A model generated the notes under the pieces. It did no database searches. It saw nothing but the letters and a program-made list of their open reading frames with translations, and had not been told where the DNA came from. A DNA stretch of 52,500 bases from Pseudomonas guariconensis (GTDB lineage Bacteria; Pseudomonadota; Gammaproteobacteria; Pseudomonadales; Pseudomonadaceae): assembly GCF_015680235.1 (NCBI RefSeq), contig NZ_JADLJL010000015.1, positions 1-52,500 on the forward strand, written 5' to 3'. The position numbers and the translations under genes were made by a program. Within the stretch, counting starts at the first letter, position 1; every line of letters begins with the position of its first letter. Positions 8,248 to 17,164 of the stretch are shown here, one piece after another.

Positions 8248-9382
8248 CGGGGTTCTCCTGTGGGGAATCGGATGGGGTGAGGGCGGTCGATGGCCGTGCG
8301 CGCCCGTTCAGATAGGGCTTGAGCAGTCGCCAGGCGCGCAGGGCCAGGCCCAGTAGGCGGCCGTCAAGGCGCTTGCTGTAGAGGCTCAGGCGCCATTGTT
8401 CGAGCGGGTCGGTCATGCGTTCATGCAGCTGGTGGCTGGAGTGGTGCAGGCTGACCCGCGAAGCGTCGATCCAGGTCCATCCATCGTCCAGCCCCCAGCG
8501 AATCCACTCATCCAGCAGCACGCGACCGCTGCCCAGGTCGCGATGATCCGGCATGAAGGCCAGGTTGTAATCGTAGAGCCGCCCCTGTTCGAGCAGGCCG
8601 AGGCGGTAGCTGATGCAGCGACCGTCCAGCTCCAGGAGCACCAGGTACACCAGGCCTTCTCTGGCCAGGGCGGAGAACGCCTGGTACATCCATTGGCGGC
8701 GCTGCACGCCTGAGAAGATCCCGACCTCGTCATCGCCTTTCCAGCTGGCGGCTTCCACGGTGCTGACGGCATCGAGCAAGGCGCCGATGTCATGCACGTT
8801 GGCCTGCACCCGGCGCACTTGGGCACCGCAGGCGGCAATGCGCTTGCGCGCCCGGCGCAACTTGTAGCGTGGTGCGCCGCCGGGCTCCTGGCGATCGGCC
8901 TGGCTGACCCGGTGCAGCGGGACCACACAGCTCAGGCGTTGCTCGCAATGCGAACTCGCCGCGGCCCAACGGCCCAGCCAGCCATGGGGCTGTACCGACA
9001 CTTCGCTCAGTTGCAGTAGGGCATGGGGCAGGTGCTTACAGATGGCCTGGAAGACGGTGTCGGCATCGGCCTCGGGGAGGTCGACGAGCAGGGCGATGCG
9101 GTCGCTCAAGGGGTGGCCCAGGTGGCGCACCACCGGGGCGTTGAACGGGCCATACGGTTCGCGCATGCGCACCAGCGGCAGGCACAGCCGCAGTTGTCCG
9201 CCCCGATAGCCCAGCAGCACCTGCAGGCGTTGGCCAAGCTGCAGGGCACCTTCGGCGGCCCGCAGCCAACCCAGGTGGTTGAACGGGGTGCTACCCGCTA
9301 CCCGCCGGCGCAGGGCCTCGTATTCGTCGGCCGGGAAGTCGGGGGTGAGCAGCGAGTCGTGCCAGCTCAGTCGCAGGTCCAT
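8219..9382 (-). CDS. GNAT-fold acyltransferase, CelD/BcsL type
   Basis: A 387-residue protein of the CelD/BcsL group of double GNAT-fold acyltransferases found in polysaccharide clusters. The C-terminal GNAT half carries GRCISYRLGLLEQGRLYDYN followed by a run rich in small residues before the conserved LLDEWIRWGLDDG helix. It is cytoplasmic, with no signal peptide. It presumably adds an acyl group to the sugar repeat or a precursor; donor and acceptor are unknown. It starts 4 bases after the glycosidase-like gene ends, within the operon. Confidence 0.8.
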   Translation of the reverse strand: MDLRLSWHDSLLTPDFPADEYEALRRRVAGSTPFNHLGWLRAAEGALQLGQRLQVLLGYRGGQLRLCLPLVRMREPYGPFNAPVVRHLGHPLSDRIALLVDLPEADADTVFQAICKHLPHALLQLSEVSVQPHGWLGRWAAASSHCEQRLSCVVPLHRVSQADRQEPGGAPRYKLRRARKRIAACGAQVRRVQANVHDIGALLDAVSTVEAASWKGDDEVGIFSGVQRRQWMYQAFSALAREGLVYLVLLELDGRCISYRLGLLEQGRLYDYNLAFMPDHRDLGSGRVLLDEWIRWGLDDGWTWIDASRVSLHHSSHQLHERMTDPLEQWRLSLYSKRLDGRLLGLALRAWRLLKPYLNGRARPSTALTPSDSPQENPDALPGHSQR

Positions 9383-9386
9383 GGCT

Positions 9387-11384
9387 TCAAGGCTCCTTGA
9401 CGGTGGCTTGGTGTGTGGGGGCCGGGCGCGTGGCGTACATGCGCCGGCCCGCAGAGGGCGTGTCAGGGTGCGCCTGCGCAGCGTTCCAGCTCAGGGCGAA
9501 CAAGGTCTGGCCAGGCACCTGGAAACGCACCTGGCCGCCTTTGCAGGCGTACGTGGTCGGCCGTGGCTGGTTGTCCGGGCCGAACAGCTCCAGCCGGGCG
9601 TCCGGGCACGCATCCAGGGCCAATGTGACCTGCTGCAGTCGGTCGGCCTTGTTGACCCCCAGCAGGCTACGCCGATGCGCTTCGGCCATGGCCAGGGCAT
9701 CGACTTCGAACCCGTCGTTGTCCAGGGCCAGCACCTGGCCCAGCCAGTGCCGCTGGATGAACTGCTGGGCCAGGCCGACGGGCTTTAGCTGGAAGTGGGT
9801 GTCGTCGATGACCTGGACCATGCCCTTGGGCCATTCGGGCTCGTCGGCGACATGGAACCAGTTGAGCATGTCCAGCAGGCCATCGGCCGAGGCATTGATC
9901 ACCACCGACGCCCACCAGAGACCTGCGTAGTGGGTGTTCTGGTCGTAGGGGCTCAGGCTCGAGCCGCTGGAGAGGTTGGTCTGGTCCAACAGCAGCGCCT
10001 TGCGTGGCCGGCCCTGATCGTCTAGCCCCACCAGGGCGGCGGCCTGTCGCACACTGTCACGGTAGCTACGGGTGGCCAGCAGGTCGCGGACCATCCACTC
10101 GTGCCAGGCCAGAGCATCGACCTGGGTGCCTTGTTCCTCGAGCAGGCGCCGGGCCCAGTCAATGCCGCGCAGGCCCTTGGCGTCGTCCCTGAACGGGCCG
10201 CCGAGCCAGCGCGAAGATGCCGGGATGGCGATACGAACGCCCGCTTCGCGCGCTCCAGGCCAGTTGTGGACCACGGCGGTCATGAGGCGGAAGTAGTCGC
10301 GGAAGCTGGCGTAGTCGGGGTAGTTGAGGTTGGGTTCGTCGGCCACGCTCAGGTAGTGCACGCCCTTGCCGCCCAGCCGGGTGGTCGCTGCGAGCCAGGC
10401 CTGCAGGCCGTTGCGGGTGGGCGCATCGGCTGCCAGCACGGCGCGCCGGCCGGTGCCGGCCAGCAAGGTGATGTCCTGGTCGATGGCGAAGCGCTCCTGG
10501 TACAGGCGGCGCCAGGCGTCTTCGTAGTGCGGCTTGCGCACCAGGACGTCGACGAAGCTGTAGAAGCCCGCCGCCTGCGGGCGCAGGGCGTCCAGGGCGG
10601 CAAAGCTGGACGGTGGCGGCGGCACGTAGTGCATGGCCACACCCAGCAGTGGCGTCGGACCCAATGGTCGTTCGGCAAGCGTGAGTGCCACCTGGCCCTG
10701 GGCGAGCGGCAGGTCGCCCAGATGCTCGGCTCGCTGGGCGAACAGATTGGCCGTGCCGTCCAGCCAGAACGCGGCCTTGCCGCTGCCTTGCAGGTACAGG
10801 CGCCAGGTTTCGTCGCGGGCGCTGACCGGCAGCCTTTGCTGGTCGAACTGCCAATAGGCGCGGTAGGGCGCGAGCGCGACCTCCACCTTGTAACCGTCGC
10901 CCAGGCGCTGGGCCAGCAGGCGATTCACCCCGCCATGGTATTTACCGGCCAGGCTCGCCTGTTCGCCCGCCTTGACGCGAAAGAACAGGGTGGTGCCCGA
11001 TGCCACTTCGGCGTTGAAGTGCACCTTCGCCGGCGCGAACAGGGCCCGGGTCGTATCCAGGTGCTCGACCTGGTAGCTGCGGAAGCTGTAGCCAGGAATC
11101 TCCAGCCGGTAAGGGCCTGCGGCAGCTTCCAGTGGCCAGCTTTGCTCGCCCCGCACCTGCTCGGCGCTGATCGCCCGTTCGGCCCGTAGCCGCCCTTGGC
11201 CATCGAGCAGATACAGGTGCTCGCCATTGGCATCGGCCTGCCAGGCCGGGTGCCACTGGATGCGCAGCTCGTCGGTGCGCTCGGGCTGCAGGTACAGGCT
11301 GCCGTCGCGGATGTCTCCCCACTGTAGGCTGGCTGCCAAGGCCCACGACGGTACCAGCGCCGCGAGCAGGGCCAGGCACTTCAC
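9387..11384 (-). CDS. Secreted glycoside hydrolase-like exopolysaccharide protein
   Basis: A 665-residue exported protein with signal peptide MKCLALLAALVPSWALAAS. Residues 20-245 look beta-rich, 250-545 resemble a clan-A type TIM barrel, and the rest is a small beta domain. The candidate acid/base is E350 in ADEPNL, which takes the place of the NEPN signature of such glycosidases. Where a second glutamate is expected the strand reads LLLDQTNLSSG (467-470 DQTN), so the nucleophile is uncertain. By position it resembles PslG-type hydrolases that trim or release nascent polymer in the periplasm. It overlaps the flippase gene by 4 bases (ATGA). Exact family is not recognised. Confidence 0.75.
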   Translation of the reverse strand: MKCLALLAALVPSWALAASLQWGDIRDGSLYLQPERTDELRIQWHPAWQADANGEHLYLLDGQGRLRAERAISAEQVRGEQSWPLEAAAGPYRLEIPGYSFRSYQVEHLDTTRALFAPAKVHFNAEVASGTTLFFRVKAGEQASLAGKYHGGVNRLLAQRLGDGYKVEVALAPYRAYWQFDQQRLPVSARDETWRLYLQGSGKAAFWLDGTANLFAQRAEHLGDLPLAQGQVALTLAERPLGPTPLLGVAMHYVPPPPSSFAALDALRPQAAGFYSFVDVLVRKPHYEDAWRRLYQERFAIDQDITLLAGTGRRAVLAADAPTRNGLQAWLAATTRLGGKGVHYLSVADEPNLNYPDYASFRDYFRLMTAVVHNWPGAREAGVRIAIPASSRWLGGPFRDDAKGLRGIDWARRLLEEQGTQVDALAWHEWMVRDLLATRSYRDSVRQAAALVGLDDQGRPRKALLLDQTNLSSGSSLSPYDQNTHYAGLWWASVVINASADGLLDMLNWFHVADEPEWPKGMVQVIDDTHFQLKPVGLAQQFIQRHWLGQVLALDNDGFEVDALAMAEAHRRSLLGVNKADRLQQVTLALDACPDARLELFGPDNQPRPTTYACKGGQVRFQVPGQTLFALSWNAAQAHPDTPSAGRRMYATRPAPTHQATVKEP

Positions 11385-12685
11385 GCGGGCCTCCGTTGCA
11401 GCATTTCACGCAATGGGGCGTGGTCGCTGGGCAGGATGATCAGGGTCTGCCACAGGGCCACGTTGCTCAGTTGGCAATACACCACGAGCATCGCAAAGGT
11501 AACCGCCAGGTAGGCGATCGACGAGGCCAGGGCCGCGCCGACGATGCCCCAGGCCGGGATCATGAAGATGTTGAGCAGCAGGTTCAGCGCCGCGCCAGCG
11601 CCCATGATCAGCGACACCGTGCCCGGCCGGTTCTTGCCCAGCAGGTCCAGGCGCAGGATGGCGGTATAACACAGGCCCAACAGCCCCGGGAGCAGGGCGA
11701 GCAAAGCTGGGTAGGCGGGGGCGTACTCGATGCCGAACAGGGTGATGATCAGCCACTTGCCGATCAGCGCCATGCTCAGGCAGGCCAGCAGCATCACCGT
11801 GGCGGTCAGCCGCAGGGCCAGGGGGGTGAGACGCTGCATGTCGGCATCCTGTTGCAGCAGGTGCTTCATCAAGGGCGTGGTGACGGCTTCGGGGACGATC
11901 AGCAGCAGCTCGGCCGCCGCCGTGGCCATGGCGTAGTGGCCCAGGGCGGTACTGCCGAGCACCGCACCGATGAACAGGTAGTCCGAGCGCAGGATCACTT
12001 GCTGGAACAGCAGGTCAGGGTGGCTCTTGGCGCTGTAGCTCAACAATTCGCGCTGGTCGCTGCGGTCCCAGCGCAGGCGTACCGGGTACTGGCGTGCCAG
12101 CCAGGCCACGCCCAATACCAGCACCACGGCAAGCCCCAGCAGCCAGCTGATCAGCGCCGCCTCCATGGCCTGTTCGCGCCACATCCAGAACAAGGCGAGG
12201 AACAACAGCAATGGCGCCAACGACTCGGTCAGGCGCAGGGCGTTGAAGGCATCCACGCCACCGCTGGCATTGTGCAGGGTCAACAGGCCGCTCTTGAGCA
12301 CCGCCATCGGCACGGCCAGCAGCAACAGCCAGGCCAGCAGGCCGAGCTGCTGGGTCACTTCCAGTTGGCCGCCGAACTGACGGACCAAATAGACCCACAG
12401 CAGGGTCAGTAAACCGGCGAGCAGGCAGCCATAGACCAGCACCTGGGTCAGCAGCAGGCCCATGTCGCGGCGCTTGGCAGCCTGGTAGCCCACCGCGCTA
12501 TTGAGCCCACCGCTGGTGACGGCACTGATCAGGTCGGGCAAGGCACTGAGCAGGGCGAACAAGCCTCGTTCGCTCGGGCCGAGGATCCGCGCCAGCAGCA
12601 CGTTGCGCAACAGGCGCAGGGCGATCATCGCAAGCTTGGTGCCCATGCTCAGCGCCAGATGACGCAGGTAGGTGCTACGGATCAT
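11381..12685 (-). CDS. Wzx-type polysaccharide flippase
   Basis: A 434-residue polytopic membrane protein of the MOP exporter superfamily, with about 12 hydrophobic helices and the N-terminal pattern RNVLLARILGPSERGLFALL typical of Wzx/RfbX proteins. It would flip the undecaprenyl-linked repeat unit across the inner membrane for Wzy polymerisation. It overlaps the genes on both sides by 4 bases, so its translation is coupled. Together with the Wzy-like protein at 15794 and the exporter at 19835 it defines this locus as Wzx/Wzy-dependent. Confidence 0.88.
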   Translation of the reverse strand: MIRSTYLRHLALSMGTKLAMIALRLLRNVLLARILGPSERGLFALLSALPDLISAVTSGGLNSAVGYQAAKRRDMGLLLTQVLVYGCLLAGLLTLLWVYLVRQFGGQLEVTQQLGLLAWLLLLAVPMAVLKSGLLTLHNASGGVDAFNALRLTESLAPLLLFLALFWMWREQAMEAALISWLLGLAVVLVLGVAWLARQYPVRLRWDRSDQRELLSYSAKSHPDLLFQQVILRSDYLFIGAVLGSTALGHYAMATAAAELLLIVPEAVTTPLMKHLLQQDADMQRLTPLALRLTATVMLLACLSMALIGKWLIITLFGIEYAPAYPALLALLPGLLGLCYTAILRLDLLGKNRPGTVSLIMGAGAALNLLLNIFMIPAWGIVGAALASSIAYLAVTFAMLVVYCQLSNVALWQTLIILPSDHAPLREMLQRRPA

Positions 12686-13692
12686 GCAAGGCCTCCACGG
12701 GCGATGCGCCAGGCCAGCAGCGAAGGGCAGGCAGCGGTGTGCTGGCTGACCCCGATACGCGGCAGGGCGAGGGGGTCGTCGTCATTCCGGAACAGCCCCT
12801 GGCGGGTGCTCAGGCCATAGGCATAGCTGTGCCGGGCGACCCATGAGCGGACCCGGTCGTCGTGGTCGCCGTTGGGGTAGCAGTACACCGGCAGCGGGTG
12901 TTCGCAGTGCTCATGCAGGGCGGCATGGCTACGCTGCAGTTCCTCGCCCAGGCGCTGCTCGTCGAGCTCAGGCAGCAAGGCATGGCTGGCACCATGGGGG
13001 CCGAAGCGCACCAGGCCGGTCGCTTCCAACTGGCGTACCTGGTGCCAGTCCAGGGCTTGCGGTACAGGCTCGGCCGGGCAGGCGTCGGTCATCCGTTGCA
13101 AGGTGGGCTGGCCAAGGCTCTTGAGGCTTTGCAGGTAATGGGCCAGCACTTGGCTGCGGGTATGGGAGCGGCTGCTCAAGAAATACGCCGCCGGCAGTGG
13201 GCGCCCGGTTTCACGCAATAGCTCGGCCAATGCCAGGCGCGCGTCCTCGCCGCGGGTGCCCCACAGGGTCTCGCCGATGCTTTCCCACCAGAAACGCTGG
13301 CGGCTGCCGATGTAGTCGGTGGACAGGAAGATGCTGGCCGGCACGCGATAGCGCAGCAGCAGCGGGAAGGCATTGACCGCATTGTCGCGCCAACCGTCGT
13401 CGAAGGTCAGGGCGACCCTGGGCCGGCCATGGCCGTTGGCAGGCCGGGGGGCCTGCAGCAGGTCCAGCAGGGTGACGCATTCGAAGTGCTGCGACAGCCA
13501 GCGCAGCAGGCGCTCGAAGGCCCGCGGGCCCAGGCACAGCTCGTTGCGATGGGGCAGCGCCGCGAGGCTGTCGTCCTCCAGTACCCGGTGCAGCATGAGG
13601 ATCACCCCGGTGCTGTGCAGGCGGGCACGGGTACTGGGCAAATTGAAGTACAGCCAACCGCTAGCCTGCTTGATACGGGTCTTGATCGGCAT
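12682..13692 (-). CDS. NodB-domain polysaccharide deacetylase
   Basis: A 336-residue carbohydrate esterase 4 protein. The catalytic motif 1 TFDDGWRDN appears near residue 95, with a further conserved element LSTDYIG and the later histidine-bearing motif RFGPHGASHALL in the place of the usual SHT(x)SH metal motif. No signal peptide is apparent, so it probably acts at the cytoplasmic side on a precursor. It would remove N- or O-acetyl groups from a sugar of the repeat. Ten bases separate it from the upstream glycosyltransferase, and it overlaps the flippase gene by 4. Confidence 0.85.
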   Translation of the reverse strand: MPIKTRIKQASGWLYFNLPSTRARLHSTGVILMLHRVLEDDSLAALPHRNELCLGPRAFERLLRWLSQHFECVTLLDLLQAPRPANGHGRPRVALTFDDGWRDNAVNAFPLLLRYRVPASIFLSTDYIGSRQRFWWESIGETLWGTRGEDARLALAELLRETGRPLPAAYFLSSRSHTRSQVLAHYLQSLKSLGQPTLQRMTDACPAEPVPQALDWHQVRQLEATGLVRFGPHGASHALLPELDEQRLGEELQRSHAALHEHCEHPLPVYCYPNGDHDDRVRSWVARHSYAYGLSTRQGLFRNDDDPLALPRIGVSQHTAACPSLLAWRIARGGLA

Positions 13693-13702
13693 AGAGGTGT
13701 AC

Positions 13703-14839
13703 TCATCGATTCTGGTCGGGGTTCCACTGGCTGTAGCTGTACCCGCGCAGGAACTGCCACACGCCGATGCTCATGCCAGCCACCGTGACCAGCAGGAAGG
13801 CAGCCAGGCGAAACGGCTTGGGCAGGCGGCGACGGGCGTCCAGCAGGCCGAGCACCGCAGCGCCATAGCCGAGCAGTTGGGCTGCCAGGCAGAGCAGGTA
13901 GAAGCCGCCCTCGGTGGCCAGCCAGAGGTTGGCCAACAGCAACGGCACCAGTAATACGGGAGCCAGGCGGCGGATCAGCTTGTGGCTGGCCAGGGCAACG
14001 GCGTACAGGCCATGCCTGAAGGGGTTGAGCAGCTCACGTCGGGCGGCCAGGCTCAGCAACCCACCGACAGTGACCCGCTGGCGACGGCGGAACTGCTTGC
14101 CGGCCTCGTCCACACCTTGGTCCAGTACCACAGCCTCGGGCACGTAGACGATGCGCTTGCCCGCCACCGGCGCGCAGGTACTGATGAAGAAATCATCGTT
14201 GGCCTGGCGGGGAATCGGCTGGAACAGCTCGCGACGCAGGGCGAGCAGGGCGCCGTCGGCCGAGACCATGCAGCCGGTGCGGTTCTCGACCTTGCGCAGC
14301 CACGCTTCGTAATGGCGGTACAGGCTGTCGCCCAGGCTCAGGCCTTGCCCAGGCTCGGGAATGATCATGTGCCCGGCGGTGCAGCCGACTCCGGGGTCGG
14401 CGAAGGGGGCCAGGAGCCGGCGCAGGGTGTCGCCGGACCACTGGTTGTCGGCATCGGTGAACACCAGGATATCGCCCTGGCAACGTTGCACCGCCGTGTT
14501 CAACGTGGCGCCCTTACCTTGGCGCGGCAAATCCAGCACCTGCACGCACGCAGCACCGATGCCGCGGGCACGGGCCACGGTGAGGTCGCTGGAGCCATCG
14601 CTGGCCACCACCACCTGCAGGTCGGCGGCCGAGTAATCCTGTGCCAGTACGCTGGCCAGCTTGTGTTCGATGTGCCGCTCTTCGTTATAGGCGGCGATGA
14701 TCACGCTGACCCGTTGCGGGGCCAATGGGCCTGGCAACTGGCGGGGAAAGAAGGGCGCGGCCAGCGTCAGCAGCAGCGGGTAGCCGACCCAGGCGTACAT
14801 CGGCAGCAACAGGCACGACCAGAAAATGAACTCAGCCAC
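13703..14839 (-). CDS. Family 2 glycosyltransferase, membrane-anchored
   Basis: A 378-residue inverting GT-A enzyme. A short N-terminal hydrophobic segment precedes the nucleotide-binding region VSVIIAAYNEE near residues 44-54. The DxD-type motif is in FTDADNQW, the acceptor-base region reads NDDFF, and RRRQRV takes the place of the QxxRW motif of processive enzymes. Three or four C-terminal hydrophobic helices anchor it to the inner membrane. It would add one sugar to the lipid-linked repeat, or several if processive. It overlaps the preceding GT2 gene by 8 bases. Confidence 0.88.
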   Translation of the reverse strand: MAEFIFWSCLLLPMYAWVGYPLLLTLAAPFFPRQLPGPLAPQRVSVIIAAYNEERHIEHKLASVLAQDYSAADLQVVVASDGSSDLTVARARGIGAACVQVLDLPRQGKGATLNTAVQRCQGDILVFTDADNQWSGDTLRRLLAPFADPGVGCTAGHMIIPEPGQGLSLGDSLYRHYEAWLRKVENRTGCMVSADGALLALRRELFQPIPRQANDDFFISTCAPVAGKRIVYVPEAVVLDQGVDEAGKQFRRRQRVTVGGLLSLAARRELLNPFRHGLYAVALASHKLIRRLAPVLLVPLLLANLWLATEGGFYLLCLAAQLLGYGAAVLGLLDARRRLPKPFRLAAFLLVTVAGMSIGVWQFLRGYSYSQWNPDQNR

Positions 14840-15797
14840 GGGCAGGCCTCCTTGCGGTGCGGTTGAACAGGTTCAGCACGAGGGCGGCGCCGGCCAGGTG
14901 CAGGCGGACCCAGTGCAAGGCCCACAGTTGCAGGGTGAACACCGGGGCGCGGTGCTTGAGGCTCTGCCTCAGACTCAGTGCCAGGGCCGGGAGGGCGCCC
15001 AGCACCATCAGCAACAGGGCGAGCCGACCAGCCCCCTGGAACAGGGCCAGCAGTGCCAAGGCGGTCAACACCCAAGGCACCAGCGACAGCAGCGGGAAAC
15101 GCAGCATGCGCAGGCTGGCGCCATGGCTGCGCAGCAGTTGCAGGTGGCTGCCCTGGCGCCACAGTTCCTTGCCCAGCCATTCGCCCCAGGTGCCCTCGAA
15201 GCCCCAGTGCAGCACCGTCGGTTGGCGCAGGGCGCGCAGGCGCGCGCCGGCCTGGTGCAGGCGCAGGGTGAAGTCCTTGTCCTCGCCGGTGCGCAGGCGT
15301 TCGTCAAAGCCGCCCACCCGCTCGAACCAGTCGCGGCGCAGCAGCAGATTGGGCGCCGCTAGCCAGGTGCTTGGCTGCAGGGTTTGCCCGGCGCGCAGCG
15401 TGCGCCGTTGCCAGGCGTAGGCGAACCAGGGGGCTTGGCGAGGCGTATCGCAGTCGAGGGCGAAGACATCGCCTTGGTCGCATTGCTGCAAACTGACCAG
15501 CAGGGTGAGCCAGTTGCCAGGTACTTCGATGTCGGCATCCAGGAACGCCAGCCAGGCGCCGCGGCTGGCCCGGGCACCGAGGTTGCGCAGGGCGGCGATG
15601 GTCGCGCCCGGCAGCGTCAGCACCGTGGCCCCGAGCTCGCGAGCGATGTCGGGACCGGCATCGGTGGAGCCGTTGTCCACCACCAGCAATTCACACGCCA
15701 GGCCCGCCTGCTGGGCCGATGCCCGGGCGCACGCAAGGGTTCGGCCGATGTGGCGGGCCTCGTTGAACATGGGGATGACAATGCTCACCTGGTTCAT
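14832..15797 (-). CDS. Family 2 glycosyltransferase
   Basis: A 321-residue GT2 enzyme that opens directly with VSIVIPMFNEARHIG, the donor-binding strand, followed by VVDNGSTD and AFLDADIEVP (the DxD metal site), with C-terminal hydrophobic helices from about residue 240. The start at 15797 is used because family similarity begins at residue 1 and it overlaps the polymerase stop by 4 bases (ATGA); a frame open to 16568 is antisense-type read-through inside the polymerase gene. It adds a sugar to the lipid-linked repeat; specificity is unknown. Confidence 0.88.
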   Translation of the reverse strand: MNQVSIVIPMFNEARHIGRTLACARASAQQAGLACELLVVDNGSTDAGPDIARELGATVLTLPGATIAALRNLGARASRGAWLAFLDADIEVPGNWLTLLVSLQQCDQGDVFALDCDTPRQAPWFAYAWQRRTLRAGQTLQPSTWLAAPNLLLRRDWFERVGGFDERLRTGEDKDFTLRLHQAGARLRALRQPTVLHWGFEGTWGEWLGKELWRQGSHLQLLRSHGASLRMLRFPLLSLVPWVLTALALLALFQGAGRLALLLMVLGALPALALSLRQSLKHRAPVFTLQLWALHWVRLHLAGAALVLNLFNRTARRPARG

Positions 15798-17164
15798 CGC
15801 GCCACCGCCGTGGTCGGGGCCTCGGCGGCCTGGCGCACCAGCACGCTGGACAACGCCAGCATCATCCACAGGTACTTGTGGCTGGGTACGCTGAGGAACA
15901 TCAGGAATAGCCCGATGGCCACCAGGCTCATGGTCAGGTGAGCGGCAAGGTCGGCATGGTAGTGGTCTGCGGCGGTGCGCCAGCTGGCGCTGGCCCTGGT
16001 GAAGTTGCGCAGCGCCAGCAGCATCATGCCGATGAACAGCAAGCCTGCAGGTATGCCGGTTTCGGTGAACAATTCCAGGTAGGTGTTGTGGGCCTGCCGG
16101 TAGAGGTCGTCGCTGGTGCGCTTGGCCGGGGCGAAGGCCTTGGAGAACCCGGTGTGGGCATAGTGCAGCGGGAAGGTGCCGGGACCGGTGCCAAGCACCG
16201 GGCTGTGGCTGATCATGTCCTTGCCGACCACCAGGTAGGAGGCGCGTCGGCCCAGGGACTCGTCCTTGTGCGCGTTGATCCCTGACTTGAGCTGGGCCAG
16301 CGACTGGATGCGCTCCAGGTACGCCGGCGGCATCAGCGCGGCGCCCAATGGCAGCACGATGGCCAGGCCCAGCATGGCGAAGCCCAGGTGCCGCGGCCGG
16401 ATCCGCGCCAGTTGGGCGCGGTAGACGTACAGCACGGCAACCAGGGTGGCCAGCAGCACGACCAGACCGGACCGCGACTCGGTGCGGGTCATCCCGGCGA
16501 GCATCAGCAGGCAGCATACCGCCCAGAACAGCTTGACCGGCACCTGCCGGGCCTTGATCAGCAGCCACAATGCCAGGGGCATGGCGAAGGTGATCAGCAG
16601 GGCCAATACGTTAGGGTCAAGCAGGGCCGAGGCGCGACCTTGTTGTTGGTATTTGCTCGAGAACATGGCGAACAGGCAGGTGACGCACACACTCAGGGTC
16701 ACGACCCGGCACAGGGCTGGCAGGTTGAGCTCGCGCCCTACCAGCAAAGTGATTACGAACACCACCAGGCCTACGGTGAACTCGCGCAGGTGGTTGAGCG
16801 AGAGCGCCGCATCGTCGCTGGTCCAGAGGCTGAGCAGGTACAGCGCCAAGAACGGCACCAGCAGACGCCACTGGTTGCTGTACAGGCGCTCACCCGGCAG
16901 CTGGCGCACCGCCAGTTGCAGGCCAAGGGTCAGGACCAGGCCGATGCCGACGATCTTGGCCGCAGACACCTCACCATCCTTGAGCAGGCCTTCCAGCGGT
17001 ACCAGCAGGGCAATCGCCAGCAGGCCCCAGGCGGGCTTGCGGTACAGCACCAGGGCACCGGCCAGGCCCACCACCACCGCGGGTGCGAGATAGGGGAAGG
17101 GGCTGGCGAGCAGGGCCAGGCTGAGCAGGGCCGCAAGGCCAACCAACGACAGGGACATGATCAT
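15794..17164 (-). CDS. O-antigen ligase/Wzy-like polymerase
   Basis: A 456-residue polytopic inner-membrane protein with about 12 helices and the Wzy_C/WaaL signature: VLGTGPGTFPLHYAHTG followed some 25 residues later by AHNTYLELFTETGIPAGLL on the large periplasmic loop. In this operon it is best read as the polymerase that joins flipped repeat units, since no lipid A core gene is near. The start at 17164 overlaps the preceding stop as ATGA; an ATG two codons downstream is an alternative. Confidence 0.88.
   Translation of the reverse strand: MIMSLSLVGLAALLSLALLASPFPYLAPAVVVGLAGALVLYRKPAWGLLAIALLVPLEGLLKDGEVSAAKIVGIGLVLTLGLQLAVRQLPGERLYSNQWRLLVPFLALYLLSLWTSDDAALSLNHLREFTVGLVVFVITLLVGRELNLPALCRVVTLSVCVTCLFAMFSSKYQQQGRASALLDPNVLALLITFAMPLALWLLIKARQVPVKLFWAVCCLLMLAGMTRTESRSGLVVLLATLVAVLYVYRAQLARIRPRHLGFAMLGLAIVLPLGAALMPPAYLERIQSLAQLKSGINAHKDESLGRRASYLVVGKDMISHSPVLGTGPGTFPLHYAHTGFSKAFAPAKRTSDDLYRQAHNTYLELFTETGIPAGLLFIGMMLLALRNFTRASASWRTAADHYHADLAAHLTMSLVAIGLFLMFLSVPSHKYLWMMLALSSVLVRQAAEAPTTAVAR

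Noticed and set aside
15798..16568. Open frame upstream of the GT2 gene in the same frame
   Set aside because: It lies inside the well-supported polymerase gene and reads as low-complexity G, R, A and P-rich sequence typical of high-GC shadow frames.
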